Of a stretch of DNA of 64,000 bases, positions 54,050 to 62,595 are shown one piece after another. Position numbers and translations under genes: made by a program. Each line of letters starts with the position of its first letter. Positions within the stretch are counted from its first letter, which is position 1. The stretch is from assembly GCA_018780645.1 (NCBI GenBank), contig JADMJJ010000002.1, forward strand, positions 1-64,000, in the 5' to 3' direction. A model generated the notes under the pieces. The model searched no databases, was not told the DNA's origin, and was given only the letters and a program-made list of their open reading frames with translations. The DNA is from Burkholderiaceae bacterium (GTDB lineage: Bacteria > Pseudomonadota > Gammaproteobacteria > Burkholderiales > Burkholderiaceae_C).

Positions 54050-55305
54050 TGGGCCGCCTGCGGATGGACATCGAAGCCCAGCGCCTTCAGTTCATCTGTG
54101 GCCCGGGCCCACATATGCTGAAGCAAGGGATTGGGAGTCACGGCGCCGCCGGGCTGGCTCTTGATATAGGTGCCCGCAGACGGGTCGAGCGGGTCGTCAA
54201 TGTCCAGATCAAGCGCCTCCGGCACCACCGAGCCGACAAACTCCCGGCTGCGCCAGTCCGAGCCGCAGCAGATCGCCGCAACGTACTCGGCCAGGGTGTC
54301 ACCCAACACCCTGCCAGCCACTCCGTCGATCGGATAGTGCACACCGGCATAGACCCGATTGTTGGCAATACTCACCGCCTGCATCTGCAGGGTTCTCCAC
54401 AGCTGGGTCGGCTCATCGCCAGCATCCACCTCGTCTTGGCCAAGCAGGCGCAGCATCAGCTTGGCAAACATGAAGGCCTCGGTGGCGTGACCACTGGGCA
54501 GAGCCGACCAGCCCGGTGTCTGCAGCAGAGGCTGCACCAGCGGCGACAACTCCGATGGGCGTGACACCGCCAGCGCATGCTTGAAGCGATGCGTCACCTC
54601 CATGCCGAACTTCAGGGCAATGCCGATCAGCTCATAGGTGTGGGGGGTGCGCCAGGGCGACAGCGGCACGACCGAGGCCCAGAACGGCACTTGCGGCACC
54701 ACCTGGGCCAGTATTTCCGAAGCTCGGCTACGCCGCAGATCGGAGTCGGCATGCGCAAGAACCATCTCCAGCTGCCTGTCAAAAACGGTCCGTTTCGGTC
54801 GTTCGATGCGGGCCACCTGGATGTTCCTCTGAAGTAGCAGGTTCCCGTTGCTGGTCGCCGCACCCAGCTGCCCGAGCGCGGCTTCAGAGAGTCCAAGGCC
54901 CGCCAGCGGCACCCTCTGCGTCTCCGTGCGCACCAAACGCATCGCCGGGCACTCGGCGACGCTCTCATCCGGCTCAAGGCTCAAGCCCAGTTGCAGTTCC
55001 TGGGAGCAGATATGTCCGCGGACATCTGCTTGCCACCACTTCAGATGCTCGGGCTGGTTGAAGCCAGGCAACGCAGCAGCAACATAGTCCCCACTGCGAA
55101 ACCAAGGGGTCTTGAGTACCTCCCGGTCGGCCGTGTTGCGCGCGCGGGAGGTAATCAGGGCCTCAGCCACCAGGGGATCGTTGTTCAGCGCAGATAGGCC
55201 GGCAAGCGCCACCGCACTGCCGCGTCCGGTCATGCTGGTCATGGACGTCATTGAAGTCATCGACGTCATGGAGGTCATCGATGTCATGCTGGTCAGTTCG
55301 CTCAT
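54046..55305 (-). CDS. PAP2 / vanadium-haloperoxidase-fold protein with (TSM)7 N-terminus
   Basis: A 419-residue protein of the PAP2 phosphatase/vanadium haloperoxidase superfamily. The three active-site blocks are present: K242-x6-R249-P250 (FKHALAVSRP), P270-S-G-H273 (SALPSGHATEAF) and R317-x5-H323-x3-D327 (NNRVYAGVHYPID; Ser of the usual SR is Asn). Few transmembrane segments are seen, favouring the soluble haloperoxidase-like branch over lipid phosphatases. Residues 5-25 are seven Thr-Ser-Met triplets. The ATG at 55305 has GGGGAG 6 nt upstream. Middle gene of the cyclase-PAP2-protease operon, 28 bp after the cyclase stop. Confidence 0.87.
   Translation of the reverse strand: MSELTSMTSMTSMTSMTSMTSMTSMTGRGSAVALAGLSALNNDPLVAEALITSRARNTADREVLKTPWFRSGDYVAAALPGFNQPEHLKWWQADVRGHICSQELQLGLSLEPDESVAECPAMRLVRTETQRVPLAGLGLSEAALGQLGAATSNGNLLLQRNIQVARIERPKRTVFDRQLEMVLAHADSDLRRSRASEILAQVVPQVPFWASVVPLSPWRTPHTYELIGIALKFGMEVTHRFKHALAVSRPSELSPLVQPLLQTPGWSALPSGHATEAFMFAKLMLRLLGQDEVDAGDEPTQLWRTLQMQAVSIANNRVYAGVHYPIDGVAGRVLGDTLAEYVAAICCGSDWRSREFVGSVVPEALDLDIDDPLDPSAGTYIKSQPGGAVTPNPLLQHMWARATDELKALGFDVHPQAAQ
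55231..55293 (-). repeat. Seven tandem 9-bp units encoding Thr-Ser-Met
   Basis: Seven consecutive 9-bp units encode TSM directly after the MSEL start of the PAP2-fold protein. The Thr and Ser codons differ between units (ACC-AGC, ACA-TCG, ACC-TCC, ACG-TCG, ACT-TCA, ACG-TCC, ACC-AGC), while ATG is invariant. The amino-acid repeat is preserved although the DNA has diverged, which argues against a recent slippage expansion. Confidence 0.9.
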
Positions 55306-55333
55306 GGCTTCTCCCCTTGGTATTGCTGATGCA

Positions 55334-57169
55334 TCAGTTGGGCAATCCGGCCTCGCGCAAGGCGTCGGCGTACAGGCTGGCGTGCACATGCCCCGCACCC
55401 GGATAGCGTTCGAGATACAGCCCCACTGTCAGATGTGGTTCGAAGGCCAACATGCGCTGTATCGTTTCGCGCGCGGCACCGCCATCGCCGGCCAGCATCT
55501 GCGCAATGGCGAGCACCCGATAGGTGGGTGTATGGGAACGGTTCAAGGACAGTGAGCCCAGGCAAAGCTCCCGCGCTCGGTCGTACTGCTGGTTGGCCAG
55601 AAATCCCGCCGCCGCCAGTGACTCGTAGTAGTAGCGCATCGGGTCCAACGGTGACAGCAGCAAAGCCTTCTCGGCCGCCGCGGCCGCCTCTTCACCCCTG
55701 CCCTGCCAGCTGCGCAGGGTGGCGGTGAACAACCAGGCCAGCGGCTCGTTGGGGTTGTGCTGCAGGGCGGTGGCATAGGCTTGGTCGGCCTGCGGCAGAT
55801 TTTTTCCCAGAAACCCGTACACCAAGCCACTCAGCGACCAGGCAATGGAGCTGGTCGAGTCGCGCTCCAGAGCCTGCTCAATGCGCCAGACCGCCTCGTT
55901 CTTCTCACTCTGCGGCGAGGCCGTAGTGCCGCGGATAATGCGCAGGCAATGCCACTTCGCCAGCCAGGCAAACGCAGCGCCATGGCGCGGCACGCGCTCC
56001 GCCAGCAACTCGAGGCCGTCTCGGGCGCGCTGGAAGTCGCTGGCCGTGGCTCGATGCAGCAGCCCCACCGAACCGGTCAGCAGCGAATAGCCTTCAAGCG
56101 TGGGCAACGGTTGGGTCAAGGCGCGCCTGGCCTCAGTGTTCAGAATCGCTTCGTGGGCCTGGTTGGCGATGCGCTCCAGCGGCGGGCTTGGAGCCAGCAG
56201 CAGTTCTGCACGCGAGCAGTTCTGGCGATCCGCCCAGATCACCGAGCCGCTCTTGACCTCGATCAACTCGGCACTGATCAATAACATCTCATTCGCGGCA
56301 AAGAGACTGCCGGAAAGGATGTAGGCCGCGCCGGTCACAGAGGCCACAGTTTCCATGGGCAGCGCGCGGGTGCGCAGCAGCCGAGTGGACAGATGCGAGA
56401 TCACCTGCAACTCGGGGCTGCGTGACAGCTGGGCGATCACACCCTCGGCAATGAGCTCGCCGATGACCCTGTCGTCCGGGATGGACTGGCCCCGGCACTC
56501 GAACGTGATCACCGCAATCGTCGCGTAGATCCGTTCGGTCAGCGCAGGCGCTGCAGGTCTGCGCTCAGGTACGGTCGCCGGTATGAATCCGGGAGGACGT
56601 AGCTTGGAGCAGTGGACCGGTTGATCGATATGCTTGAGCCAGCACTCACCCATGTCCTCGATACGAGCGTCCACCTGGGCGATCAGTTCGTCGGCTACCG
56701 CCATCGACGCCACGACCTCATCGGCGTCGGCCAAGCCGGCCAGGCGCGCGGCGAGGTTCACCCCCGGACCATAGACATCGAGTTCGTCTCTGACCACTTC
56801 GCAGACATGCACGCCAGTGCGCACCCGTAGATGCGCAGCAACTGGCCGCCCCAGGTTGTAGGCGGCCAAACGGGACTGCATATCGAATGCTGACGCGACG
56901 GCGAGTGGCACGCTTTCGAACTCCAACAACATGCCGTCGCCCAGGCTTTTCACCATCCGGCCACCCTGTGATGGCAGAACCTGGACGCGGACCTCCTGCA
57001 CAAAGCGCCGCCAGCGGTCGATGACATCGGACTCGTAGGCCTGCATCAGGCGCACGGATTCGACGACATCGACGATCACGATGGTTTTGGTGGCCCGAAC
57101 CAGTTCGGGCCAGTCCTCTTCCCCTGAACCGGCGCTGCTCATGGTGGTCACGCTTGTTGTTGTTCGCAT
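55334..57169 (-). CDS. Class III adenylyl cyclase with TolB-like and TPR regions
   Basis: A 611-residue protein. The N-terminal class III nucleotidyl cyclase domain (about 25-190) keeps all expected residues: metal Asp D34 (TIVIVDVVESV) and D78 (KSLGDGM), adenine-selecting K74 and D131, and transition-state N138 and R142 (VNLAARL). It should therefore make cAMP. A TolB-N-like beta domain (about 220-330: IYATIAVITFECRG...GELIAEGVIAQLSRSPELQVISHLSTRLL) and TPR repeats (about 360-580) follow. No transmembrane segment. The ATG at 57169 sits inside a perfect inverted repeat; an ATG nine codons downstream is an alternative. First gene of the operon with PAP2 and S8 genes. Confidence 0.88.
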   Translation of the reverse strand: MRTTTSVTTMSSAGSGEEDWPELVRATKTIVIVDVVESVRLMQAYESDVIDRWRRFVQEVRVQVLPSQGGRMVKSLGDGMLLEFESVPLAVASAFDMQSRLAAYNLGRPVAAHLRVRTGVHVCEVVRDELDVYGPGVNLAARLAGLADADEVVASMAVADELIAQVDARIEDMGECWLKHIDQPVHCSKLRPPGFIPATVPERRPAAPALTERIYATIAVITFECRGQSIPDDRVIGELIAEGVIAQLSRSPELQVISHLSTRLLRTRALPMETVASVTGAAYILSGSLFAANEMLLISAELIEVKSGSVIWADRQNCSRAELLLAPSPPLERIANQAHEAILNTEARRALTQPLPTLEGYSLLTGSVGLLHRATASDFQRARDGLELLAERVPRHGAAFAWLAKWHCLRIIRGTTASPQSEKNEAVWRIEQALERDSTSSIAWSLSGLVYGFLGKNLPQADQAYATALQHNPNEPLAWLFTATLRSWQGRGEEAAAAAEKALLLSPLDPMRYYYESLAAAGFLANQQYDRARELCLGSLSLNRSHTPTYRVLAIAQMLAGDGGAARETIQRMLAFEPHLTVGLYLERYPGAGHVHASLYADALREAGLPN

Positions 57170-57187
57170 CCCTATTCTGTGGGATGC
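57166..57187. promoter_or_regulatory. Inverted repeat overlapping the cyclase start codon
   Basis: GCATCCC-TATTCTGT-GGGATGC is a perfect 7-bp inverted repeat with an 8-bp spacer. The cyclase ATG (57167-57169, minus strand) is inside one arm. In RNA the hairpin would sequester the start codon and the AGGG in front of it; as DNA it could be an operator. Confidence 0.6.
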
Positions 57188-57252
57188 AAGTTACAAGTGT
57201 GTCGGTATTTGCGCGTGGTCAGCCCCGTTCGGCGGGGCGAGGGATCAGCAAC

Positions 57253-58185
57253 TCAACCCGCCGCCGGCCCCTGCTGGCTTGGCGCCACCTCAAACCGCTG
57301 CGCCGGCTTCTGAGCCCGCTCGAACAGCGGCTGCACCTTGGCCAGATTGGCCTCGATGTCGCGGATGCGGGTCGGGCCGGCCGGGTGGGTGGACAGCCAT
57401 TGCGGCGGCGCGCCCTTGGACTGGGCGCCCATCTTCTGCCACAGGGTCACGCCGGCGCCGGGGTCGTAGCCGGCGCGGGCGGCCAGTTCCATGCCGACCA
57501 GATCGGCCTCGGACTCATCTTCGCGGCTGAAGGTCAGGGTCAGCAGCTGGCCGCCCATATTCAGCAGCGCATCGCCGGTGTTGCCCAGGCCCAGCAGGCT
57601 GGACAGCACATTGGCGCCGATGCGGGTGGCCGCCGTCTTGCCCATGCGCTCGCGGGCATGCTCGCGCAGCGCGTGGGCCACCTCATGGCCCATGATCATC
57701 GCCACCTCGTCGTCGGAGAGCTTGAGCTGGGCCAGGATGCCGTAGTAGAAGGCAATCTTGCCGCCGGGCATGCAGAAGGCATTGAGCTGCTTGTCGCCGA
57801 GCAGATTGACCTCCCAGCGCCATTGCTTGGCGCGTTCATTCCAGGGCATGGCGACCGGGATGATGCGCTTGGCGATCTCGCGCAGACGCACCAGCTGCGG
57901 GTGCTTGTCGGGCGCCAGGCCGCGCTGCTGCGCCGCCTGCTGCATCATCTGCCGGTACTGCTGGGCGGCGGCCTGCTCCACCTGCTCGGCCGGCACCAGC
58001 TTGGCGAACTTGGAGGTGCCGCCGACCTCGACGCCCTCGCGGGCCAGCGCCGGCATGGCGGCCGTCGCACCGCCGGCCAGCAGCAGGCCGGTGAACAGGC
58101 GGCGCGAATGCAGGGCGCAGCTGCAACTGGGCACGTGGGGCAATTCAAGATCGCCGTGCGGTTCGAAATCGGGTGTCGGGTACAT
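57253..58185 (-). CDS. M48-family zinc metalloprotease with Tat-like signal
   Basis: A 310-residue peptidase. The zinc motif is HEVAH in MIMGHEVAHALREHARERMG, with the third ligand in REDESEADLVGMELAARAGYDP, as in the periplasmic M48 proteases LoiP/BepA. The signal region is unusual: 26 leading residues (including SCSCALH) precede SRRLFTGLLLAGGATAAMPALA, which fits a twin-arginine signal. Ends with WLSTHPAGPTRIRDIEANL, conserved in this subfamily. It probably degrades misfolded envelope proteins. It lies 52 bp downstream of the AmpG-like permease gene on the same strand. Confidence 0.92.
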   Translation of the reverse strand: MYPTPDFEPHGDLELPHVPSCSCALHSRRLFTGLLLAGGATAAMPALAREGVEVGGTSKFAKLVPAEQVEQAAAQQYRQMMQQAAQQRGLAPDKHPQLVRLREIAKRIIPVAMPWNERAKQWRWEVNLLGDKQLNAFCMPGGKIAFYYGILAQLKLSDDEVAMIMGHEVAHALREHARERMGKTAATRIGANVLSSLLGLGNTGDALLNMGGQLLTLTFSREDESEADLVGMELAARAGYDPGAGVTLWQKMGAQSKGAPPQWLSTHPAGPTRIRDIEANLAKVQPLFERAQKPAQRFEVAPSQQGPAAG

Positions 58186-58237
58186 GGGGCGTCAGAGCAA
58201 AGTGGGGGCGGTCGGTTCCGTATTTTGGGCCGGCGCA

Positions 58238-59839
58238 TCAATCCTCAAGTGCGGCGGCGCCCGCGGGCACCTCCAGCGCGCGCACACTGTCACGCAGCAG
58301 CCACAGCAACACCAGGGCCGGCAGGGCGACCACGGTGGAGGTAATGAAGAAGCTGGGCCAGCCTATCGACTCGGCCAGCACACCGGCCAGCGGCCCGACC
58401 CAGACCCGGCCCACCGAGGCAAAGGCCGACAGCAGCGCGTACTGGGTGGCAGTGAAGCGCTGGTTGCACAGGCTCATCAAGAGGGCCACAAAGGCCGCCG
58501 TGCCCATGCCGCCCGAGATGTTCTCGGCCGCGATCACCATCAGCAGACCGCCATCGACCGGGGTGGCCTGCGCCAGCTTGACGAAGCCCCAGTCGAAGGC
58601 CGGCACGGTCAGCCCACCCATCGCGCCCTGACCGTGCACCGCCAGCCACCAGAAGCCGAGATTGCTGAGCATCTGCAGCACGCCGAACAGCAACAGCGCA
58701 CGCCACAGCCCCAGGCGCAGCATCAGCAGGCCGCCCAGCAGCGCGCCACCAATCGTCAGCCACAGGCCGATGACCTTGTTGACGACACCGATCTCGGCCG
58801 TGCCATAGGCCATGGCCTTGATCAGGAACGGCGTCATCAGCGAGCCGGCAAAGGCGTCGCCGAGCTTGTACAGCACGATCAGCGCCAAAAAGGCGCCCGC
58901 ACCGGGCATGGAGAAGTAGCTGCGCAGCCCGCCCAGCAGCGTCTCGAAGCGGGCCCGGCGCGCCGCCCAGGCGGCCAGCGGCAGGGTGAAGCCTATGCCC
59001 AGCATCAGCGCCAGCAACTCCACCCAGCGGCCCTGCAGCGCGGGCGGCAGGCTGCTCTGCTGCAGCAGCGGGCCCAGCAGGGCCTGGGCAACGCTCAGCC
59101 CGAACAGGTCGCTGAGCTTGTAGCCCACCACCACGGCCGCCAATACGGCCAGGAAACCGAGGATGTCGTTGCGCGCCACGCTGCTGGGCGGGGGTACGGT
59201 CTTGAGCTTGGGCAGACACAGCGCCGAGACCACGGCCGCGCCGGCCATCAGCGCGGCCATCACGCGATAGACCTCGGGCCAGGTCCAGCCCCCGCCCTGG
59301 GTCGGGTCGACCCAGATGAAGGCAACGCCGCCGGAAACGATCATCGCCAGCCGGTAGCCCAGCACATTCAGCGACGAGCCGATGCCGCGCTCGCGTGGAG
59401 CCAGCAGGTCGGTGCGGTAGGCGTCGATGACCACATCCTGCGAAGCCGAGATGAAGGCCACCAGCACCGCCAGCAGCGCAAACGCGCGGGTCGCCTGCGA
59501 CGGCGAGGTGGCGGCCAGCAACAGCAGCGCGCCGGCCATCAACAGCTGGGTCAGCACCAGCCAGCCGCGCCGCCGGCCCAGCCAGGGCAGGTCGAAGCGG
59601 TCCATCAGCGGCGCCCACAGGAACTTGAAGGTGTAGGGCAGGCCGACCAGGCTCAGAAAGCCTATCGTCGCCACATCGATGCCCTCGACGCTGAGCCAGG
59701 CCTGCATCGCCTGCCCCGTCAGCGCCAGCGGCAGGCCGGATGCAAAGCCCAGCACGATCACGACGGCCAGCCGGTGCAAAGCGGTCAGGCGCTGGGTCAA
59801 GGATAGGGGCACAGGGGCAGGCACGGGGAGCTGGGGCAT
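58238..59839 (-). CDS. ampG: AmpG-type muropeptide permease (MFS)
   Basis: A 533-residue MFS transporter with 12 or more helices, matching AmpG, which imports GlcNAc-anhydro-MurNAc peptides for cell-wall recycling. Features: VIVLGFASGLPLALTGQAMQAWLSVEGIDVATIGFLSLVGLPYTFKFLWAPLMDRF, GRRRGWLVLTQLLMA, SASQDVVIDAYRTDLLAPRERGIGSSLNVLGYRLAMIVSGG, and the late FVALLMSLCNQRFTATQYALLSAFASVGR. All are close to AmpG consensus. Divergent from a flavin reductase gene 44 bp away. Assignment is good at family level; the exact substrate is inferred. Confidence 0.9.
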   Translation of the reverse strand: MPQLPVPAPVPLSLTQRLTALHRLAVVIVLGFASGLPLALTGQAMQAWLSVEGIDVATIGFLSLVGLPYTFKFLWAPLMDRFDLPWLGRRRGWLVLTQLLMAGALLLLAATSPSQATRAFALLAVLVAFISASQDVVIDAYRTDLLAPRERGIGSSLNVLGYRLAMIVSGGVAFIWVDPTQGGGWTWPEVYRVMAALMAGAAVVSALCLPKLKTVPPPSSVARNDILGFLAVLAAVVVGYKLSDLFGLSVAQALLGPLLQQSSLPPALQGRWVELLALMLGIGFTLPLAAWAARRARFETLLGGLRSYFSMPGAGAFLALIVLYKLGDAFAGSLMTPFLIKAMAYGTAEIGVVNKVIGLWLTIGGALLGGLLMLRLGLWRALLLFGVLQMLSNLGFWWLAVHGQGAMGGLTVPAFDWGFVKLAQATPVDGGLLMVIAAENISGGMGTAAFVALLMSLCNQRFTATQYALLSAFASVGRVWVGPLAGVLAESIGWPSFFITSTVVALPALVLLWLLRDSVRALEVPAGAAALED

Positions 59840-59883
59840 GGCGCGATTCTAGGGACGCTGGCCAAAACACCGACAATGCCTCC

Positions 59884-60420
59884 ATGACTTCGCCCGGATC
59901 AGCCCCTCCCCTCCCCACCGACGCCGCGGCCACCGAGGCTGCATTCAGCGCCAGCGACTTTCGCGCCGCCCTTGGCATGTTCGCCACCGGTGTGACCGTC
60001 GTCACCGCGCGCGGGGACGATGGGAGCCTGGTGGGCCTGACCGCCAACTCGTTCAACTCGGTCTCGCTGACCCCGCCGCTGGTGCTGTGGAGCCTGGCCC
60101 AGCGCGCCGGTTCGATGCCGGTGTTCAGCCGCGGCTCGCACTATGCGATCAACATCCTTGCCGCCGACCAGAAAGATCTGGCCCAGCGCTTTGCGATGCG
60201 CGACATCGACCGCTTCGCCGGCGTGGCCTGGCGCGAAGGCGCGGGCGGCGCGCCGGTGCTGGAGGGGGCGGCGGCGGTGTTCGAATGCGCCAACCGCAGC
60301 CAGTACCAGGAAGGCGACCATGTGATCTTCGTCGGCGAGGTCGAGCGCTGCAGCTGGGCCGCCAATGCCTTGCCGCTGATCTTTCACGGCGGGCGGTATT
60401 ACACCGAGCTGCCCTTGTAA
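59884..60420 (+). CDS. Flavin reductase family protein
   Basis: A 178-residue FMN-binding split-barrel flavin reductase: ASDFRAALGMFATGVTVVTARGDDGSLVGLTANSFNSVSLTPPLVLWSLAQRAGS is a classic match, followed by YAINILAADQKDLAQRFA and the terminal GDHVIFVGEVERC...PLIFHGGRYYTEL. Such proteins reduce free FMN or FAD with NAD(P)H for a partner monooxygenase; none is adjacent. The ATG at 59884 begins the homologous region; the frame is open upstream within the ampG antisense. Confidence 0.93.
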   Translation: MTSPGSAPPLPTDAAATEAAFSASDFRAALGMFATGVTVVTARGDDGSLVGLTANSFNSVSLTPPLVLWSLAQRAGSMPVFSRGSHYAINILAADQKDLAQRFAMRDIDRFAGVAWREGAGGAPVLEGAAAVFECANRSQYQEGDHVIFVGEVERCSWAANALPLIFHGGRYYTELPL

Positions 60421-60427
60421 GACTTGC

Positions 60428-60461
60428 GGGACAGACCTTGCCGTCAGGCAAGCTCTGTCCC
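60428..60461. terminator. Long bidirectional hairpin between convergent genes
   Basis: GGGACAGACCTTGCC (60428-60442) pairs with GGCAAGCTCTGTCCC (60447-60461): a 15-bp stem with one mismatch and a GTCA tetraloop. It lies 7 bp after the flavin-reductase stop and 7 bp from the stop of the opposing TonB receptor gene. No U-tract follows on either strand, so it may be a repeat-type (REP-like) element or an mRNA 3' end stabiliser rather than a classic terminator. Confidence 0.65.
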
Positions 60462-60468
60462 CAACTGA

Positions 60469-62553
60469 CTAGAACCGGTAGCTGGCCTCAACGCTGAAGC
60501 TGCGCGGCGCCATCGGCAGATCATTAGGGATTCGCCCCGGCGCCAGGCTGGGCTCGCGAATGTCGGCGTCCAGCGCATTTTGAATCTGGGCGGCCAGGGT
60601 CCAACGGGTGCCCGGCAGGGCCAGGCGCAGGCTGAGGTCCAGGGCCGTGTAATCGGCCACCGGCGGGCGGGCATCGCCAGCGGGCCGGGCGCGGCCGGCC
60701 ACATGATTGACCTGGGCGCCCAGGCGCCAGGCGCTGCTCAGGCGCCAGTCGGCCAGCAGGTAGCCATGGTGGTGTGGCGCATAGCCGGCATCGACGGCGG
60801 TCGCGTCATCACGCGAGCGCTGGTAGCTGTAGCTGGCCTGCAGGCGCAGCGCCTCGACCGGCTCCCAGCTGCCGCTGAGCTCGAAGCCCTTGCCGCGCTG
60901 ATCGCCGGTGTTGTTGAAGGTCGTGCCGGTGCCGGCCAGGGCATTCGGCGTGGCGCGGATGATGTCATCCATCTTGTAGCCGAACACCGACAGCGCCAGC
61001 TGCGCCGCACGGCTGGGCTGCCAGATCAGCACCGCCTCGGTGGTGCGCTGGGTCTCGGGCCGGATGTCGGGGTTGCCGCGCGACACCGGGTTGTTGATGC
61101 TGTACTGCTCGTTGAAGGTCGGCGCGCGGAAGGCTCGGCCATGCAGGAACTTGAGGCTCAGGTTGTAGGCCGCCTCCCAGACCAGGGCGACGCGCGGGTT
61201 GACGGTGCTGCCGAAGTCCGAGAAGCGGTCGGCGCGCAGGCCCAGGGTCAGTGCCCAGTCGGGCGAGATCTGCCAGTCGTCCTGCACATAGGCGTAGGCG
61301 ACGCGGCGGCGCTGCGGTCGCATGAAGGGGTCGGTGGCGGTGTGGTCGCTGATCTCGGGCTGCGGGATCGGCAGGCCATTGGGCGCGAAGCCGAAGTTCT
61401 TCAGCTCGCGGGTACGGTAGAGATCGAGATCCTCAAGACCCAGGCCGATGCGCAACTGGTGACCCTTGAAACCGGCGTAGGTCAGATGGCCATGCCAGCG
61501 CCATTGCCGCTCCCAGGTCTCCGGGGCGCCGAACATTCCGTTCGGGAACACCCCGGTCGGGAAGCGCACGCCGGCCGGATAGATCTGCAGCGGCCGCGGA
61601 AAGGTCACCGCATAGTGCATCGCGCTGAGCGTGAAGCCGGCGCCGAGATCCGGCGCCAGCTGGGTGTCGGCCCAGGACAGGTCGCTGACCAGGCGCTCGG
61701 TGCGGTACAGGCCGGTCGGATCCAGCGCCTGTGACACCCCGGCCGCAGCGCCCAGCTCGCGCTGCTTGTAGTTGAAGCGCAGCCGCCAGTGGGCCAGCGC
61801 CAGATCAAGATTCGCGTCAACGCTTTCGTTGCCCTGGTTCATGCGGCCGGGGGCCAGGCTGGCGGCCGAGCCGAAGGTGCGGTCGTTGAAGCTTTGCGCG
61901 TCGGATTCGATGCGCGAGCCCGGGCCGTCGCTGCTGTAGCGGCGCAGGAAGGCCGCCAGCTGCAGCGGGCCCCAGCTGCCGCCATGCTGAACCCAGGCCT
62001 CGCGGCTGCCGAACGAGCCCAGGCGCAGGCCGGCCTCGGTACCGGCGATGTCCTGTGCGTTCTTGGTGATGATGTTGATCACGCCGGCGTAGGCGTCGGC
62101 GCCGTACAGGGCCGAGCCCGGACTCAGCATGACCTCGATGCGGGCGATGTGTTGCACCGGCAGGCCGCCCCAGCCATTGCCGCGGTTGCCGACGAACAGG
62201 GTCGTCATCGGCACGCCGTTCTGCAGCACCAGGGTCTGCGGGTTGTAGGCGCTGTAGATGCCGCGCACCAGATAGAGCGTGGGGTAGCTGCCGGTGCTGC
62301 GGCCCACATGCAGGCCGGGCACACGTTCCAGTACCTCGTCGAGGTCGTGGGCCCCCATGGCCAGGATGTCTTGCGCGGTGATCACCGTGGCCACCGCCGG
62401 CGCGCGCAGCAGGGTCTGCGCGGTGCCGGAGGCAATGGTCAGCGTCGCCTGGTCGCCATAGACCTCGGCCAGTTCCTGCTCCTCGCTGCCCTGGGCAGCC
62501 GCCACGGCCCGCCATGACAGACTCAACAAGGCGATCCAACTCAGCCTCTGCAT
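60469..62553 (-). CDS. TonB-dependent receptor coupled to a sensor kinase
   Basis: A 694-residue receptor: signal peptide MQRLSWIALLSLSWRAVAAA, plug with GTAQTLLRAPAVATVITAQDILAMGAHDLDEVLERVPGLHVGRS and RIEVMLSPGSALYGADAYAGVINIIT, then a 22-strand barrel (FLHGRAFRAPTFNEQYSINNPVSRGNPDIRPETQRTTEA is the typical late segment) ending RSFSVEASYRF. No STN domain. The ATG at 62553 has AAAGGA upstream; an ATG at 62562 and a TTG at 62571 are alternatives. The ligand is not evident. It follows the histidine kinase gene by 42 bp on the same strand. Confidence 0.92.
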   Translation of the reverse strand: MQRLSWIALLSLSWRAVAAAQGSEEQELAEVYGDQATLTIASGTAQTLLRAPAVATVITAQDILAMGAHDLDEVLERVPGLHVGRSTGSYPTLYLVRGIYSAYNPQTLVLQNGVPMTTLFVGNRGNGWGGLPVQHIARIEVMLSPGSALYGADAYAGVINIITKNAQDIAGTEAGLRLGSFGSREAWVQHGGSWGPLQLAAFLRRYSSDGPGSRIESDAQSFNDRTFGSAASLAPGRMNQGNESVDANLDLALAHWRLRFNYKQRELGAAAGVSQALDPTGLYRTERLVSDLSWADTQLAPDLGAGFTLSAMHYAVTFPRPLQIYPAGVRFPTGVFPNGMFGAPETWERQWRWHGHLTYAGFKGHQLRIGLGLEDLDLYRTRELKNFGFAPNGLPIPQPEISDHTATDPFMRPQRRRVAYAYVQDDWQISPDWALTLGLRADRFSDFGSTVNPRVALVWEAAYNLSLKFLHGRAFRAPTFNEQYSINNPVSRGNPDIRPETQRTTEAVLIWQPSRAAQLALSVFGYKMDDIIRATPNALAGTGTTFNNTGDQRGKGFELSGSWEPVEALRLQASYSYQRSRDDATAVDAGYAPHHHGYLLADWRLSSAWRLGAQVNHVAGRARPAGDARPPVADYTALDLSLRLALPGTRWTLAAQIQNALDADIREPSLAPGRIPNDLPMAPRSFSVEASYRF

Positions 62554-62595
62554 GGCCCGCATCCTTTGCAACGATCGCTGCCCGGGGGCATCTTG

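Noticed and set aside
55231-55293. Short regular repeats resembling a miniature CRISPR or iteron array
   Set aside because: Units are 9 bp, contiguous and in frame inside a coding sequence; there are no spacers and no cas or replication genes.
52070-57169. Cyclase operon as a Pycsar or CBASS anti-phage system
   Set aside because: The cyclase is of the adenylyl-type class III with TolB/TPR parts, not a PycC or CD-NTase, and there is no recognisable cyclic-nucleotide effector; a defence role remains open but cannot be assigned.
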